NCBI RefSeq assembly: GCF_018138715.1
Contig: NZ_JAGSHX010000006.1
Span: 248,001 to 312,000 of the forward strand
Length of the DNA stretch: 64,000 bases
Source of the DNA: Streptomyces asiaticus
Lineage (GTDB): Bacteria > Actinomycetota > Actinomycetes > Streptomycetales > Streptomycetaceae
Direction: 5' to 3'
This document shows, in pieces, positions 1 to 7,956 of the stretch (its first letter is position 1; each line of letters begins with the position of its first letter). The position numbers and the translations under genes are program-made. A model generated the notes under the pieces. The model was not told the DNA's origin, searched no databases, and saw only the letters and a list, made by a program, of their open reading frames with translations.

Positions 1-71
1 TGGGTGGTGCTCGGCCCGGGGTGGGGGCCGTGAGGGGCCGTGGGGTGGAGATCGCCGCGGGGGTTACGGAC

Positions 72-1418
72 TCAGGTGGCGTCCGGGCCGCCCAGCAGCA
101 TCGCGTGCTTCACACCACCGATCTGGTAGTTGAAGCTGAGCGCGTGGTCGAAGTCGAGGGGACGGGTGCGGGTGCCGGGGACGGGGTCGAAGGGGAGCCC
201 GTCGGCGGGTTGTTCGCAGTTGGCGGTGGGGCACACCTCGCCGTACTCCATCATCATCAGGGTCAGGGCGAGGTCGAGGCAGCCTGAGGCCGATCCGAGG
301 TGGCCGAAACACCCTTCCTGAGAGGACATCAGCACCGTGGAGGCGGGGCCGTAGAGCTCGCGGACGGCGTTGGCCTCCAGGGCGGTGACGACCGGGTCGC
401 CGTCGCTCGCGCCGTTGATGTACGGCAACTGCTCGATCCCCCAACGGTCGCCCGTGCACAGGCGGACGGCCCTGACCAGTTGGGCGCCGGAGTCGTCGGC
501 GGCGAGCGGGTTGGCCAGGCCGTCGCGGGTCAGGGCGGTGGCGAGCACCTGGCCGTAGATGTGGGCACCCCGCCGCCCGGCGTGTTCCCGACTCTCCAGG
601 ATCACGGTGGCGGATCCCTCGCCGTGGTTGATGCAGTCCGCACGCCGGTCGTAGGGACGCATCAGGGAGTCGAAGGAGGGCAGCAGATCGGGCATTCCGA
701 CGGCGTCCGTCGCGTCGTGGGCGTGCTGGGCGCCGCGCAGCAGCCGCTGGCTCTTCTGGATGAGGCCGACGTTGAAGACGTCGACGCCGGTCACCAGCGC
801 GAGATCGGTCTCGTCGGCCGCGATGAGCCGACGGGCGTTGCCGATCTGCACGGCGGCGGACGCGCAGCCGCAGGACACGGTGAAGCAGGGACCGACGGTC
901 CGGGCCAGGGCTCCCTGGACGAGGGCGACATCGGAGGGGGAAACGGCCTGTTCGGTCGCGACGAGCATCTCCACGGCGTCGAAGGCGGTGGCGGAGTCGG
1001 GGTCGGCGCCGAGCAGGGAGACATAGCTGTCGACATTGGCGTCCACGCCGCCTCGGCCGACGAGCACGGCCGCCTCGCCCAGTTCACCGGCGTCCACGTC
1101 CAGTTCCGCGTCGGCACACGCCTCGACGAAGGAGACCAGGCCGTAGCGGTGGGCGTTGGTGTAGTGGCGGGAGAAGAATTCGGGGATGTCGGGGAGGCGT
1201 TCGGCGAACTGCTCGGCGCTGAGGTGCACCGAGCCGTAGTGGATACCGTGCCGGCCGAGGACGGTACGGCCGTGGGAGGCGATGTCCCACACCTGGGCCG
1301 CGGTGAAGACGGGTTCGGCGCCGCCCGGGAGGCAGAAACCCAGGCCGGTGACGACGGTGTCCCGTGGGTTTCCGGGGCCCCCGGGGGCCGGCCGGGGTGG
1401 GTGCCGGCGCGGGCTCAC
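72..1418 (-). CDS. Divergent beta-ketoacyl synthase (KAS I/II fold) with altered active site
   Basis: This is a thiolase-fold condensing enzyme of about 448 residues, the length of KAS II/FabF. The nucleophile region reads SCGCASAAVQIG, and the second cysteine (about C185) aligns with the FabF nucleophile. The second histidine is kept (GHLGSASG, about H373). The first histidine, normally in an HGT motif, is asparagine here (INGASDGD, about N335). The lysine usually four residues before the second histidine's glycine is also missing (SSQEG). I chose GTG 1418 because the conserved domain starts about 20 residues later and GGCAGGG precedes it. An in-frame ATG at 1547 would add 43 residues of non-coding-like sequence. 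A chain-length-factor-like or altered condensing role is possible. The substrate is unknown, and the gene points away from the pabAB cluster. Confidence 0.8.
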   Translation of the reverse strand: MSPRRHPPRPAPGGPGNPRDTVVTGLGFCLPGGAEPVFTAAQVWDIASHGRTVLGRHGIHYGSVHLSAEQFAERLPDIPEFFSRHYTNAHRYGLVSFVEACADAELDVDAGELGEAAVLVGRGGVDANVDSYVSLLGADPDSATAFDAVEMLVATEQAVSPSDVALVQGALARTVGPCFTVSCGCASAAVQIGNARRLIAADETDLALVTGVDVFNVGLIQKSQRLLRGAQHAHDATDAVGMPDLLPSFDSLMRPYDRRADCINHGEGSATVILESREHAGRRGAHIYGQVLATALTRDGLANPLAADDSGAQLVRAVRLCTGDRWGIEQLPYINGASDGDPVVTALEANAVRELYGPASTVLMSSQEGCFGHLGSASGCLDLALTLMMMEYGEVCPTANCEQPADGLPFDPVPGTRTRPLDFDHALSFNYQIGGVKHAMLLGGPDAT

Positions 1419-1447
1419 GACGCCCTGCCGGATCTGAGGAGGGTCAT
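1416..1447 (-). other. Ten-codon leader ORF overlapping the ketosynthase start
   Basis: ATG at 1447 follows a good ribosome binding site (GAAAGGG) and encodes MTLLRSGRAS. Its TGA overlaps the proposed GTG start of the ketosynthase as GTGA, an arrangement typical of translational coupling. It could be a real leader peptide. It could also mean the true ketosynthase N-terminus is in this frame and a base is miscalled. Confidence 0.35.
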
Positions 1448-1939
1448 GACGGTGGTCCCTTTCGCTCACACCGGAGTACGGGGCCGCCGGTACGGCGAGT
1501 CGCCGAATGCACGGTGGGACCGCCGGTGTTCCGGAATCGGTTTTCATGGTGAATTCGACGCGTGCGGCGCGGCGTTGGACGTACTCGTGGCCTTTCCCCG
1601 TTGGATGGCGAGTCGTCTCCGTCGGGAGAGCGGCTCATCGTCCGGAAAGGAGAGGTGGAATAGTTGACGCTACGCCCGGGAGGACAGGGCCGGTAGGTGG
1701 TGTCGTATCACCGCGGTGGATTCGGCCGTTCCGGCGCACCGCCCTTGTACCCCCGGAGCCCATACCGCGCGACCCCGGAGAAAAGGGGGCTCGTGCCCTG
1801 GTTCACGCCCCCTCTTGTGGAATCTTTCTGAAAGAGCGTAGAGAAAAAGACGCCTCAGGCACTCACTGAGTATGGGGCGGTTTTGAGTGCAGGGAAGAGG
1901 CCCCTTCGCGCATGGGGCGAAAGACGCAAAGGACGATAG
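1448..1939. other. Intergenic region between divergent ketosynthase and Lrp genes
   Basis: About 490 bases with no ORF I believe. Third-position GC bias disappears here and short AT-richer stretches appear (around 1820-1930), as expected for promoters on both strands. The only structure I note is a small inverted repeat, CTCAG-N7-CTGAG, near 1854-1870, which could bind the adjacent Lrp-type regulator. No clear -35/-10 pair stands out. Confidence 0.4.
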
Positions 1940-2434
1940 ATGATGACACATCAGGCCGTACCGTTCGATGATCTGGACCGCAAAATCGTTGCGGCGCTGG
2001 TCGCCAACGCCAGGACCAGCTTCACGGAGATCGGCGCCGCGATCGGGCTCTCGGCCTCCGCGGTCAAGCGCCGCGTCGACCGGATGCGGGAGACCGATGT
2101 GATCACCGGCTTCACCACCACCGTGCGCCCGGCCGCCCTCGGCTGGCGGACCGAGGCGTATGTGGAGGTGTACTGCGACAGCGCCGCGCCGCCCCGGCGT
2201 CTCGCGGAGGTCGTGCGCAACTATCCGGAGATCATCGCGGCCATGACGGTGACCGGCGGCGCGGACGCCCTGCTGCATGTCATGGCCACCGATGTGGAGC
2301 ATTTCGAGGAGGTGCTGGAGCGCATCCGGGCCGAGCCCTTCGTCCGCCAGACGATCAGCTACATGGTGCTGTCGCACCTGCTCACGGGCAGTGCGGAGGC
2401 CGGTGCGGCCCCTCCCGCGACGGCGACGCAATGA
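1940..2434 (+). CDS. Lrp/AsnC-family transcriptional regulator
   Basis: 164 residues. The N-terminal winged helix-turn-helix begins FDDLDRKIVAALVANART and carries the usual recognition helix (LSASAVKRRVDRM). A C-terminal RAM ligand-binding domain follows, with a GGADALLHVMATD core. ATG 1940 has AAAGGA about seven bases upstream. The gene sits just before dimethylargininase and ornithine aminotransferase in the same direction, so control of arginine/ornithine catabolism is the likely role. That is an inference from position. The C-terminal Ala/Pro/Thr-rich tail of about 15 residues is not part of the family fold. Confidence 0.9.
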   Translation: MMTHQAVPFDDLDRKIVAALVANARTSFTEIGAAIGLSASAVKRRVDRMRETDVITGFTTTVRPAALGWRTEAYVEVYCDSAAPPRRLAEVVRNYPEIIAAMTVTGGADALLHVMATDVEHFEEVLERIRAEPFVRQTISYMVLSHLLTGSAEAGAAPPATATQ

Positions 2435-2568
2435 ACCGCCGCGAACCGGCCTCCGCACGCAGCATCGGTGCGCCGACACGCAGTTTTCTTTTCTTGTCTC
2501 CCCTCTCCTCCGCTTTCTACCGTTGATTCATCCCCCCGGTCGCCCGCGGAAGCGAGAGGAATCCTCCG

Positions 2569-3378
2569 TTGCCCCTTACGCGTGTGCCGCGCCCCAGGCG
2601 CTTCCTGACCTGTGCCCCCAGATATTTCGATGTGCGGTATGCCATCAATCCCTGGATGCGTGAGGACACCGAGGTCGACACCGACCTCGCCCAGGCGCAA
2701 TGGGAGACGCTGATCCGCGCCTACCGCGACCACGGCCATCGGGTCGAATTCATCGAGCCGGTGGCGGGACTGCCGGACATGGTGTTCGCGGCGAACTCGG
2801 CCCTCGTCCTGGAGGGCCGGGTCTTCGGCTCGCGATTCCACGCACCGCAGCGCCGGCCGGAACAGCTCGCCTACGAACGGTGGTTCAAGGCGGCGGGATT
2901 CGACGTCCATCCGCCGGAATCGGTGTGCGAGGGCGAGGGCGACCTGGTGCCGGCCGGGCCCTATGTCCTGGCGGGCACCGGCTTCCGCACCACCCGGGCG
3001 GCCCATCAGGAGGTGCAGGAGTTCTTCGGGGTGCCGACCATCAGCCTGCTGCTGGTGGACCCGTACTTCTACCACCTGGACACCGCGCTGTTCGTCCTCG
3101 ACGACCGGAACATCGCGTACTGCCCGGAGGCGTTCTCCCCCGGCAGCCGTGAGGTGCTGGGGCGGCTCTACCCCGACGCGCTGATCGCCACCCGCGACGA
3201 CGCCATGGCCTTCGGGCTCAACTCGGTCTCCGACGGCCGGCACGTCTTCGTCGCGCCCCAGGCCACCGGGCTCATCGACCAGCTCACCGACCGCGGTTAC
3301 GTCCCCGTCCCCGTCGACCTGTCGGAACTGCACAAGGCCGGCGGGGGCATCAAGTGCTGCACACAGGAGATCCGCTGA
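2569..3378 (+). CDS. ddaH: Dimethylarginine dimethylaminohydrolase / citrulline-forming amidinohydrolase
   Basis: 269 residues of the guanidino-modifying (pentein) superfamily. The family converts methylated arginine to citrulline and methylamine through a covalent thiouronium intermediate. Visible landmarks are the substrate-loop segment MVFAANSALV, the acidic EGEGDLVPAG motif, the catalytic histidine in FYHLDTALFV (H169) and the C-terminal GGGIKCCTQEI, where C263 or C264 is the nucleophile. The start is TTG 2569, preceded by GAGAGGA about nine bases upstream; no ATG or GTG nearby has a better site. Its TGA overlaps the next ATG as TGATG, so it is translationally coupled to the aminotransferase. 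Some relatives act on plain arginine, and sequence alone does not decide. Confidence 0.88.
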   Translation: MPLTRVPRPRRFLTCAPRYFDVRYAINPWMREDTEVDTDLAQAQWETLIRAYRDHGHRVEFIEPVAGLPDMVFAANSALVLEGRVFGSRFHAPQRRPEQLAYERWFKAAGFDVHPPESVCEGEGDLVPAGPYVLAGTGFRTTRAAHQEVQEFFGVPTISLLLVDPYFYHLDTALFVLDDRNIAYCPEAFSPGSREVLGRLYPDALIATRDDAMAFGLNSVSDGRHVFVAPQATGLIDQLTDRGYVPVPVDLSELHKAGGGIKCCTQEIR

Positions 3379-4664
3379 TGACCGCCACCACCCCCATCGC
3401 CTCCGACTCCTCCGCCTCCGGTGCCACCGCCTCCGGTTCCGGCCCGGCCGCGGCGAACGGCGTCGCCCGCTCCTCGCAGGAGCTGATCAGGGCCGAGGAG
3501 ACCTCCCTCGCGCACAACTACCACCCGCTGCCCGTGGTCGTCGCCCACGCCGAGGGCAGCTGGGTCCGGGACGTCGAGGGGCGCCGCTATCTGGACATGC
3601 TGGCCGGGTACTCCGCCCTCAACTTCGGCCACCGCCACCCGGCGCTGATCGAGGCCGCCCACCGCCAGCTCGACCAGCTCACGCTGACCTCCCGGGCCTT
3701 CCACAACGACCGGCTGGCCGGGTTCGCCGAGGGGGTGGCGGAGCTCACCGGGCTCTCCATGGTGCTGCCGATGAACACCGGTGCGGAGGCGGTGGAGAGC
3801 GCCATCAAGGTCGCCCGCAAGTGGGCGTACGAGGTGAAGGGCGTCGCCCCGGACCAGGCCACCATCGTGGTGGCGGCCGACAACTTCCACGGCCGTACGA
3901 CGACGATCGTCGGCTTCTCCACCGATCCCGTGGCCCGCGACGGCTTCGGCCCGTTCGCCCCGGGCTTCCGCGTCGTGCCGTACAACGACCTCGCGGCGCT
4001 GGAGGCCGCCGTGGACGAGACCACGGCGGCGGTCCTCATCGAGCCCATCCAGGGCGAGGCGGGCGTGGTCATCCCCGATGACGGCTATCTGCGCGGGGTG
4101 CGCGAGCTGACCCGGCGCACCGGGACGCTGTTCATCGCCGATGAGATCCAGTCCGGTCTCGGCCGCACCGGCACCACGCTGGCCGTCGAGCACGAGTCGG
4201 TGATGCCGGATGTGCTGCTGCTCGGCAAGGCGCTGGGCGGCGGCATCGTGCCGGTGTCGGCGGTGGTGGCCGACCGTGCGGTGCTCGGGGTGCTGCGCCC
4301 CGGTGAGCACGGCTCCACCTTCGGCGGCAATCCGCTGGCCGCGGCGGTCGGCTCGGCCGTGGTCGAGCTGCTGCGCACCGGGGAATTCCAGCGCCGGGCA
4401 CGGGAGTTGGGCGAGGTGCTGAGGGACGGGCTGGCGGCGCTGACCGGCAAGGGCGTCGTGGGCTACCGCTGCCGCGGGCTGTGGGCGGGCGTCGATGTGG
4501 ACCCCGCGCTCGGCACCGGCCGCGAGGTGAGCGAGCGGCTGATGGCCGAGGGGATCCTGGTCAAGGACACCCATGGTTCGACGATCCGTCTGGCGCCGCC
4601 GCTGACCATCACCCGTGAGGAGCTGGAGGGGGCGCTGGCGGCGCTGGAGAAGGTACTCGGCTGA
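3378..4664 (+). CDS. rocD: Ornithine-oxo-acid transaminase
   Basis: 428 residues, class III PLP-dependent aminotransferase. It moves the delta-amino group of ornithine to 2-oxoglutarate, giving glutamate semialdehyde. Seen are the NTGAEAVESAIK cofactor segment, the FHGRTT loop, DEIQSGLGRTG, and the PLP lysine in LLGKALGGG (K284). The first 30 residues are a Ser/Ala/Thr-rich extension not needed by the fold. ATG 3378 overlaps the ddaH stop and has CAGGAGA upstream. Pairing with a citrulline-forming enzyme and an Lrp regulator indicates an arginine/ornithine salvage operon. A strong hairpin about 40 bases downstream ends the unit. Confidence 0.93.
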   Translation: MTATTPIASDSSASGATASGSGPAAANGVARSSQELIRAEETSLAHNYHPLPVVVAHAEGSWVRDVEGRRYLDMLAGYSALNFGHRHPALIEAAHRQLDQLTLTSRAFHNDRLAGFAEGVAELTGLSMVLPMNTGAEAVESAIKVARKWAYEVKGVAPDQATIVVAADNFHGRTTTIVGFSTDPVARDGFGPFAPGFRVVPYNDLAALEAAVDETTAAVLIEPIQGEAGVVIPDDGYLRGVRELTRRTGTLFIADEIQSGLGRTGTTLAVEHESVMPDVLLLGKALGGGIVPVSAVVADRAVLGVLRPGEHGSTFGGNPLAAAVGSAVVELLRTGEFQRRARELGEVLRDGLAALTGKGVVGYRCRGLWAGVDVDPALGTGREVSERLMAEGILVKDTHGSTIRLAPPLTITREELEGALAALEKVLG

Positions 4665-4701
4665 CCGAGCCGATCGGGCTCATCGAGCTGATCGAAACCA
4701 C

Positions 4702-4743
4702 GAAGCGCCGGGCCGCATTACGTTTCATACGGCCCGGCGCTTC
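4702..4743 (+). terminator. Strong intrinsic hairpin after rocD
   Basis: Fourteen-base-pair perfect stem (GAAGCGCCGGGCCG with its complement) around a 14-base AT-richer loop. No U-tract follows, which is usual for Streptomyces terminators. It separates the arginine operon from the pabAB cluster. Confidence 0.85.
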
Positions 4744-4965
4744 ATCATGTTCAATCCCGCTCGGAGATTCTTTATGAGCGGCCCCGCCGCGGTCCCGTCA
4801 GAACCTTGAACCGTAGATAACGCCCAGGTCACGGCGGCCTTTCCGCGTTTTTATGTACGTTGTTGAGCATTCCACTGTTCCCGATCGCACGGTGTGGAAC
4901 ACTTCGTGTCATCTCGCCGGGCCCGACAGGCGAAGACAACGGCGTGGAAAGGAGTGGCGGCTGGA

Positions 4966-5562
4966 GTGGACAGTGAACCGGTCACGGTGACTGCCGCATA
5001 CCGGGTGGACCCCGGCCGCGAAAGCGAGTTCTATGTCTGGGCGATCGAGATGCTCAATGCCGCGGCAAGCCTTCCGGGATATCTCGGAGGCGGGGTGATG
5101 GGATCCGGTTCGACCTCCTCGGAGTGGCACGTCCTCTACCGGTTCGAGGCGGAAGGGCCGGCCCGGGCATGGGATTCCTCGCTGGAGCGCGCACGATTGG
5201 CGTCCCGTACCGGGTCCTTCGTCCAGGAAAAGGGAACACAGCGCACCTCGGGACTGGAGAACTGGTTCAAAGGGCCGGTGCGGCCGCTGCCACCACCGCC
5301 CAAATGGAAGCTGTGGCTGGTGAATCTGAGCGCGGTCTTCCCTCCGGTTCTCATCTTCAATGTGCTGGTGATCCCGTTCATCAAGGACGCCAATTTCCTG
5401 CTGCGGACCCTGGCCTTGTGTCTTGGTGTGACCGCGATGGTGACCTGGCTGGTCATGCCACGGCTCCAGCGGCTTCTGAAGAAGTGGCTCTACCCGCCGC
5501 TTCAGTCGATACGAGGACGTCACAGGCGGATGGCGGCCGACGGCCCACGCGCTCGCCGGTAG
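4966..5562 (+). CDS. ABM-domain protein with C-terminal membrane hairpin
   Basis: 198 residues. Residues 1-95 look like an antibiotic biosynthesis monooxygenase (ABM, ferredoxin-like) domain of the membrane-linked type: VTAAYRVDPGRE, a central LPGYLGGGV and a WHVLYRF strand. Two hydrophobic helices follow (about residues 115-137 and 143-163) and then a basic tail. I chose GTG 4966 because AAAGGAG lies about 11 bases upstream; GTG 4894 has no such site. It is first in the pabAB direction and may set off the cluster. Whether it is an oxygenase or a structural/sensory ABM protein cannot be told. Confidence 0.72.
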   Translation: MDSEPVTVTAAYRVDPGRESEFYVWAIEMLNAAASLPGYLGGGVMGSGSTSSEWHVLYRFEAEGPARAWDSSLERARLASRTGSFVQEKGTQRTSGLENWFKGPVRPLPPPPKWKLWLVNLSAVFPPVLIFNVLVIPFIKDANFLLRTLALCLGVTAMVTWLVMPRLQRLLKKWLYPPLQSIRGRHRRMAADGPRARR

Positions 5563-5640
5563 GTGAGCGGGGCGCCGCGGCCCGAGGACCGGGGCGGGTG
5601 ATACCCGGTCGGTTTTCTCATCGCAAGGAGGCAAATCCGG

Positions 5641-7956
5641 ATGGAATCGCTGAGGACACTCCTCGTCGATCATTACGACTCGTACACGTACAACCTCTTT
5701 CAACTGCTGACCGAGGTCAACGGCGAGGAACCGGAGGTGCTTCTGCATGACGCGCCGGAGTGCGCGGACATCGATCTTTCCGCGTTCGACAACATCGTGC
5801 TCTCCCCCGGGCCCGGCCATCCGGCGGATCCCCGGGACTTCGGCGCCACCGCCCGGCTGATCGAGCGGTCGTCCATCCCGGTGCTGGGGGTGTGCCTGGG
5901 GCACCAGGGGATCGCGCTCGGCGCGCAGGCGCGGGTGGTGGCCGCGCCCGAGCCCAAGCACGGGCATCTGTCCCGGATCAAACACGGCGGGCGCGGGCTG
6001 TTCCGCGGCCTTCCGCAGGACTTCACGGCCGTGCGGTACCACTCGCTGTGCGTGGCCGAGCCGCTGCCGCTGGGGCTCCAGGGAATAGCCTGGTCCGAGG
6101 ACGGTGTGCTGATGGCGCTGCGGCACCGGGCGCGTCCGCTGTGGGGCGTCCAGTTCCACCCGGAGTCGGTGCTGACCGGATACGGCCACCGCATGCTCAG
6201 CAACTTCCGCGATCTGACCATTGAGCACGCCAACGGCGAGTCGGTGACCTCCACCGTGACCCCCGCCTCCGCCGAGGAGCCGCGCCGCGCCCGTAGAGCC
6301 GCCAAAGCGGCGAAAGCGGCCAAGCCGGCCAAGCCGGCCACCGCGCCGGACTCCCCGCCCAGCCCCGAGGCGGACCCCCGAACCGAACTGGCCCGGCCCG
6401 CTCCCAGGAGCGACGCTCCGGCGGAGCCGCCCCAGGAGGGCCCCGCCTACCGGCTGCACGCCCGGTGGCTGGCCGACGCCACCGACACCGAGGCGGCCTT
6501 CACCCGGCTGTACGCGAAGGCGCCGCACGCGTTCTGGCTCGACAGCTCGCGCGCCGAGTCCGGAGAGGCCCGCTTCTCCTTCCTCGGGGACGGCACCGGC
6601 CCGCTCGCCGAGTTCGTCCGCTACGACACCGGCACCGGCGGGTGCGAGGTCGAGCGGGCGGGACGGCCCGCCGTCCGGGTCGAGGGCAGCGTCTTCGACT
6701 ACCTCAAGCGGGAGCTGACCCGCCGCCGGATCAAGGCCCCCGATCTGCCCTTCGACTTCACCGGCGGCTATGTGGGCTACTTCGGCTACGAGCTCAAGGC
6801 CGACTGCGGCTCCCCCAACCGCCACCGGGCCACCACCCCGGACGCCTGCTGGCTCTTCGCCGACCGGTTCGTCGCCGTCGACCACCAGGAGGGCGTCACC
6901 TACATCTGCTGCCTCGCCGAGGACACCCCCGACGGCCACCGGGAGGCGAAGGACTGGCTGGACACCACCGTGACCGTGCTCAGCGGGGTGCCGACGCTCG
7001 CCGGACCCGCCCCGCAACCGCCCGCCCTCGCCACCACGGCCGCCGTGGAGCCCTGGCTGGTGCGGGACCGGGAGCGGTATCTGGCCTCGATCGAGGCGTG
7101 TCTGCGGGAGCTGCGCGCCGGGGTCAGCTATGAGATCTGCCTGACCAACTCCGCCTGGCTGCCCGCCCCCGGCGACTCCTACGCCTTCTACCGGGCCCTG
7201 CGGCGGTTCAACCCGGCGCCGTATGCCGCCTATCTGCGGTTCGGCGGCACCGATGTGGCCTGCGCCTCCCCCGAGCGCTTTCTGCGCATCACCCCCGACG
7301 GCACCGCCGAGGCCAAGCCGATCAAGGGCACCGCCCCGCGCGGCCAGAACCCGGAGAAGGACGCGCGGGCACTGGCCGCCCTCGCCTCCAGCCCCAAGGC
7401 CCGCGCCGAGAACCTGATGATCGTGGACCTGCTCCGCAACGACCTGGGGCGGGTGTGCGCGTCGGGCAGTGTGTATGTGCCGCGGCTGATGAACACCGAG
7501 ACCTACGCCACCGTCCACCAGCTGGTCTCCACCGTGCGCGGCCGGCTGCGCCCGGGGACCACCTCCGTCGACTGCGTCCGGGCCTGCTTCCCGGGCGGCT
7601 CCATGACCGGCGCGCCCAAGCTGCGCACGCTGGAGATCATCGACTCGCTGGAGACCGAGGCCCGCGGTGTGTACTCCGGCGCGCTCGGCTACCTCAGCTG
7701 CAACGGCGCGGCCGACCTCAACATCGTCATCCGCACGGCCGTGTTCACCGGCGGCCGGATGCACATCGGCGCGGGCGGCGCCATCGTTCTCGATTCCGAC
7801 CCGGCCGAGGAGTACGAGGAGATGCTGCTGAAGACCGCCGCCACCATGCATGCCTACCAGGCCGTGGAGACCGCGTCCGACGGGGAGATCGACGATCTGC
7901 TGGTGGCCGCCGCCGCGGCGCCGCCCGCCGCCGCGGCGAAGGAGCTCGGCCGGTGA
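5641..7956 (+). CDS. pabAB: Aminodeoxychorismate synthase, fused glutaminase and synthase (PabA-PabB)
   Basis: 771 residues that convert chorismate and glutamine to 4-amino-4-deoxychorismate. Residues 1-195 are a class I glutamine amidotransferase with oxyanion motif SPGPGHP, nucleophile GVCLGHQG (C85) and FHPES (H173, E175). An Ala/Lys/Pro-rich linker covers about 205-275. The rest is the chorismate-binding domain. Its PIKGT motif (K562) carries the lysine that distinguishes PabB from anthranilate synthase, which has PIAGT. GGSMTGAPK and AGGAIV also fit. A near-perfect AAGGAGG precedes ATG 5641. The glutaminase-first fusion is the form found in antibiotic clusters such as candicidin and chloramphenicol. 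It overlaps the next gene as GTGA. Confidence 0.93.
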   Translation: MESLRTLLVDHYDSYTYNLFQLLTEVNGEEPEVLLHDAPECADIDLSAFDNIVLSPGPGHPADPRDFGATARLIERSSIPVLGVCLGHQGIALGAQARVVAAPEPKHGHLSRIKHGGRGLFRGLPQDFTAVRYHSLCVAEPLPLGLQGIAWSEDGVLMALRHRARPLWGVQFHPESVLTGYGHRMLSNFRDLTIEHANGESVTSTVTPASAEEPRRARRAAKAAKAAKPAKPATAPDSPPSPEADPRTELARPAPRSDAPAEPPQEGPAYRLHARWLADATDTEAAFTRLYAKAPHAFWLDSSRAESGEARFSFLGDGTGPLAEFVRYDTGTGGCEVERAGRPAVRVEGSVFDYLKRELTRRRIKAPDLPFDFTGGYVGYFGYELKADCGSPNRHRATTPDACWLFADRFVAVDHQEGVTYICCLAEDTPDGHREAKDWLDTTVTVLSGVPTLAGPAPQPPALATTAAVEPWLVRDRERYLASIEACLRELRAGVSYEICLTNSAWLPAPGDSYAFYRALRRFNPAPYAAYLRFGGTDVACASPERFLRITPDGTAEAKPIKGTAPRGQNPEKDARALAALASSPKARAENLMIVDLLRNDLGRVCASGSVYVPRLMNTETYATVHQLVSTVRGRLRPGTTSVDCVRACFPGGSMTGAPKLRTLEIIDSLETEARGVYSGALGYLSCNGAADLNIVIRTAVFTGGRMHIGAGGAIVLDSDPAEEYEEMLLKTAATMHAYQAVETASDGEIDDLLVAAAAAPPAAAAKELGR

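Noticed and set aside
1507..1869. 120-codon plus-strand frame upstream of the Lrp gene
   Set aside because: No ribosome binding site, no codon bias and no recognisable domain; it lies in the probable promoter region.
5641..7956. Anthranilate synthase or phenazine PhzE
   Set aside because: The motif is PIKGT rather than PIAGT, and the glutaminase domain is N-terminal; both indicate aminodeoxychorismate synthase.
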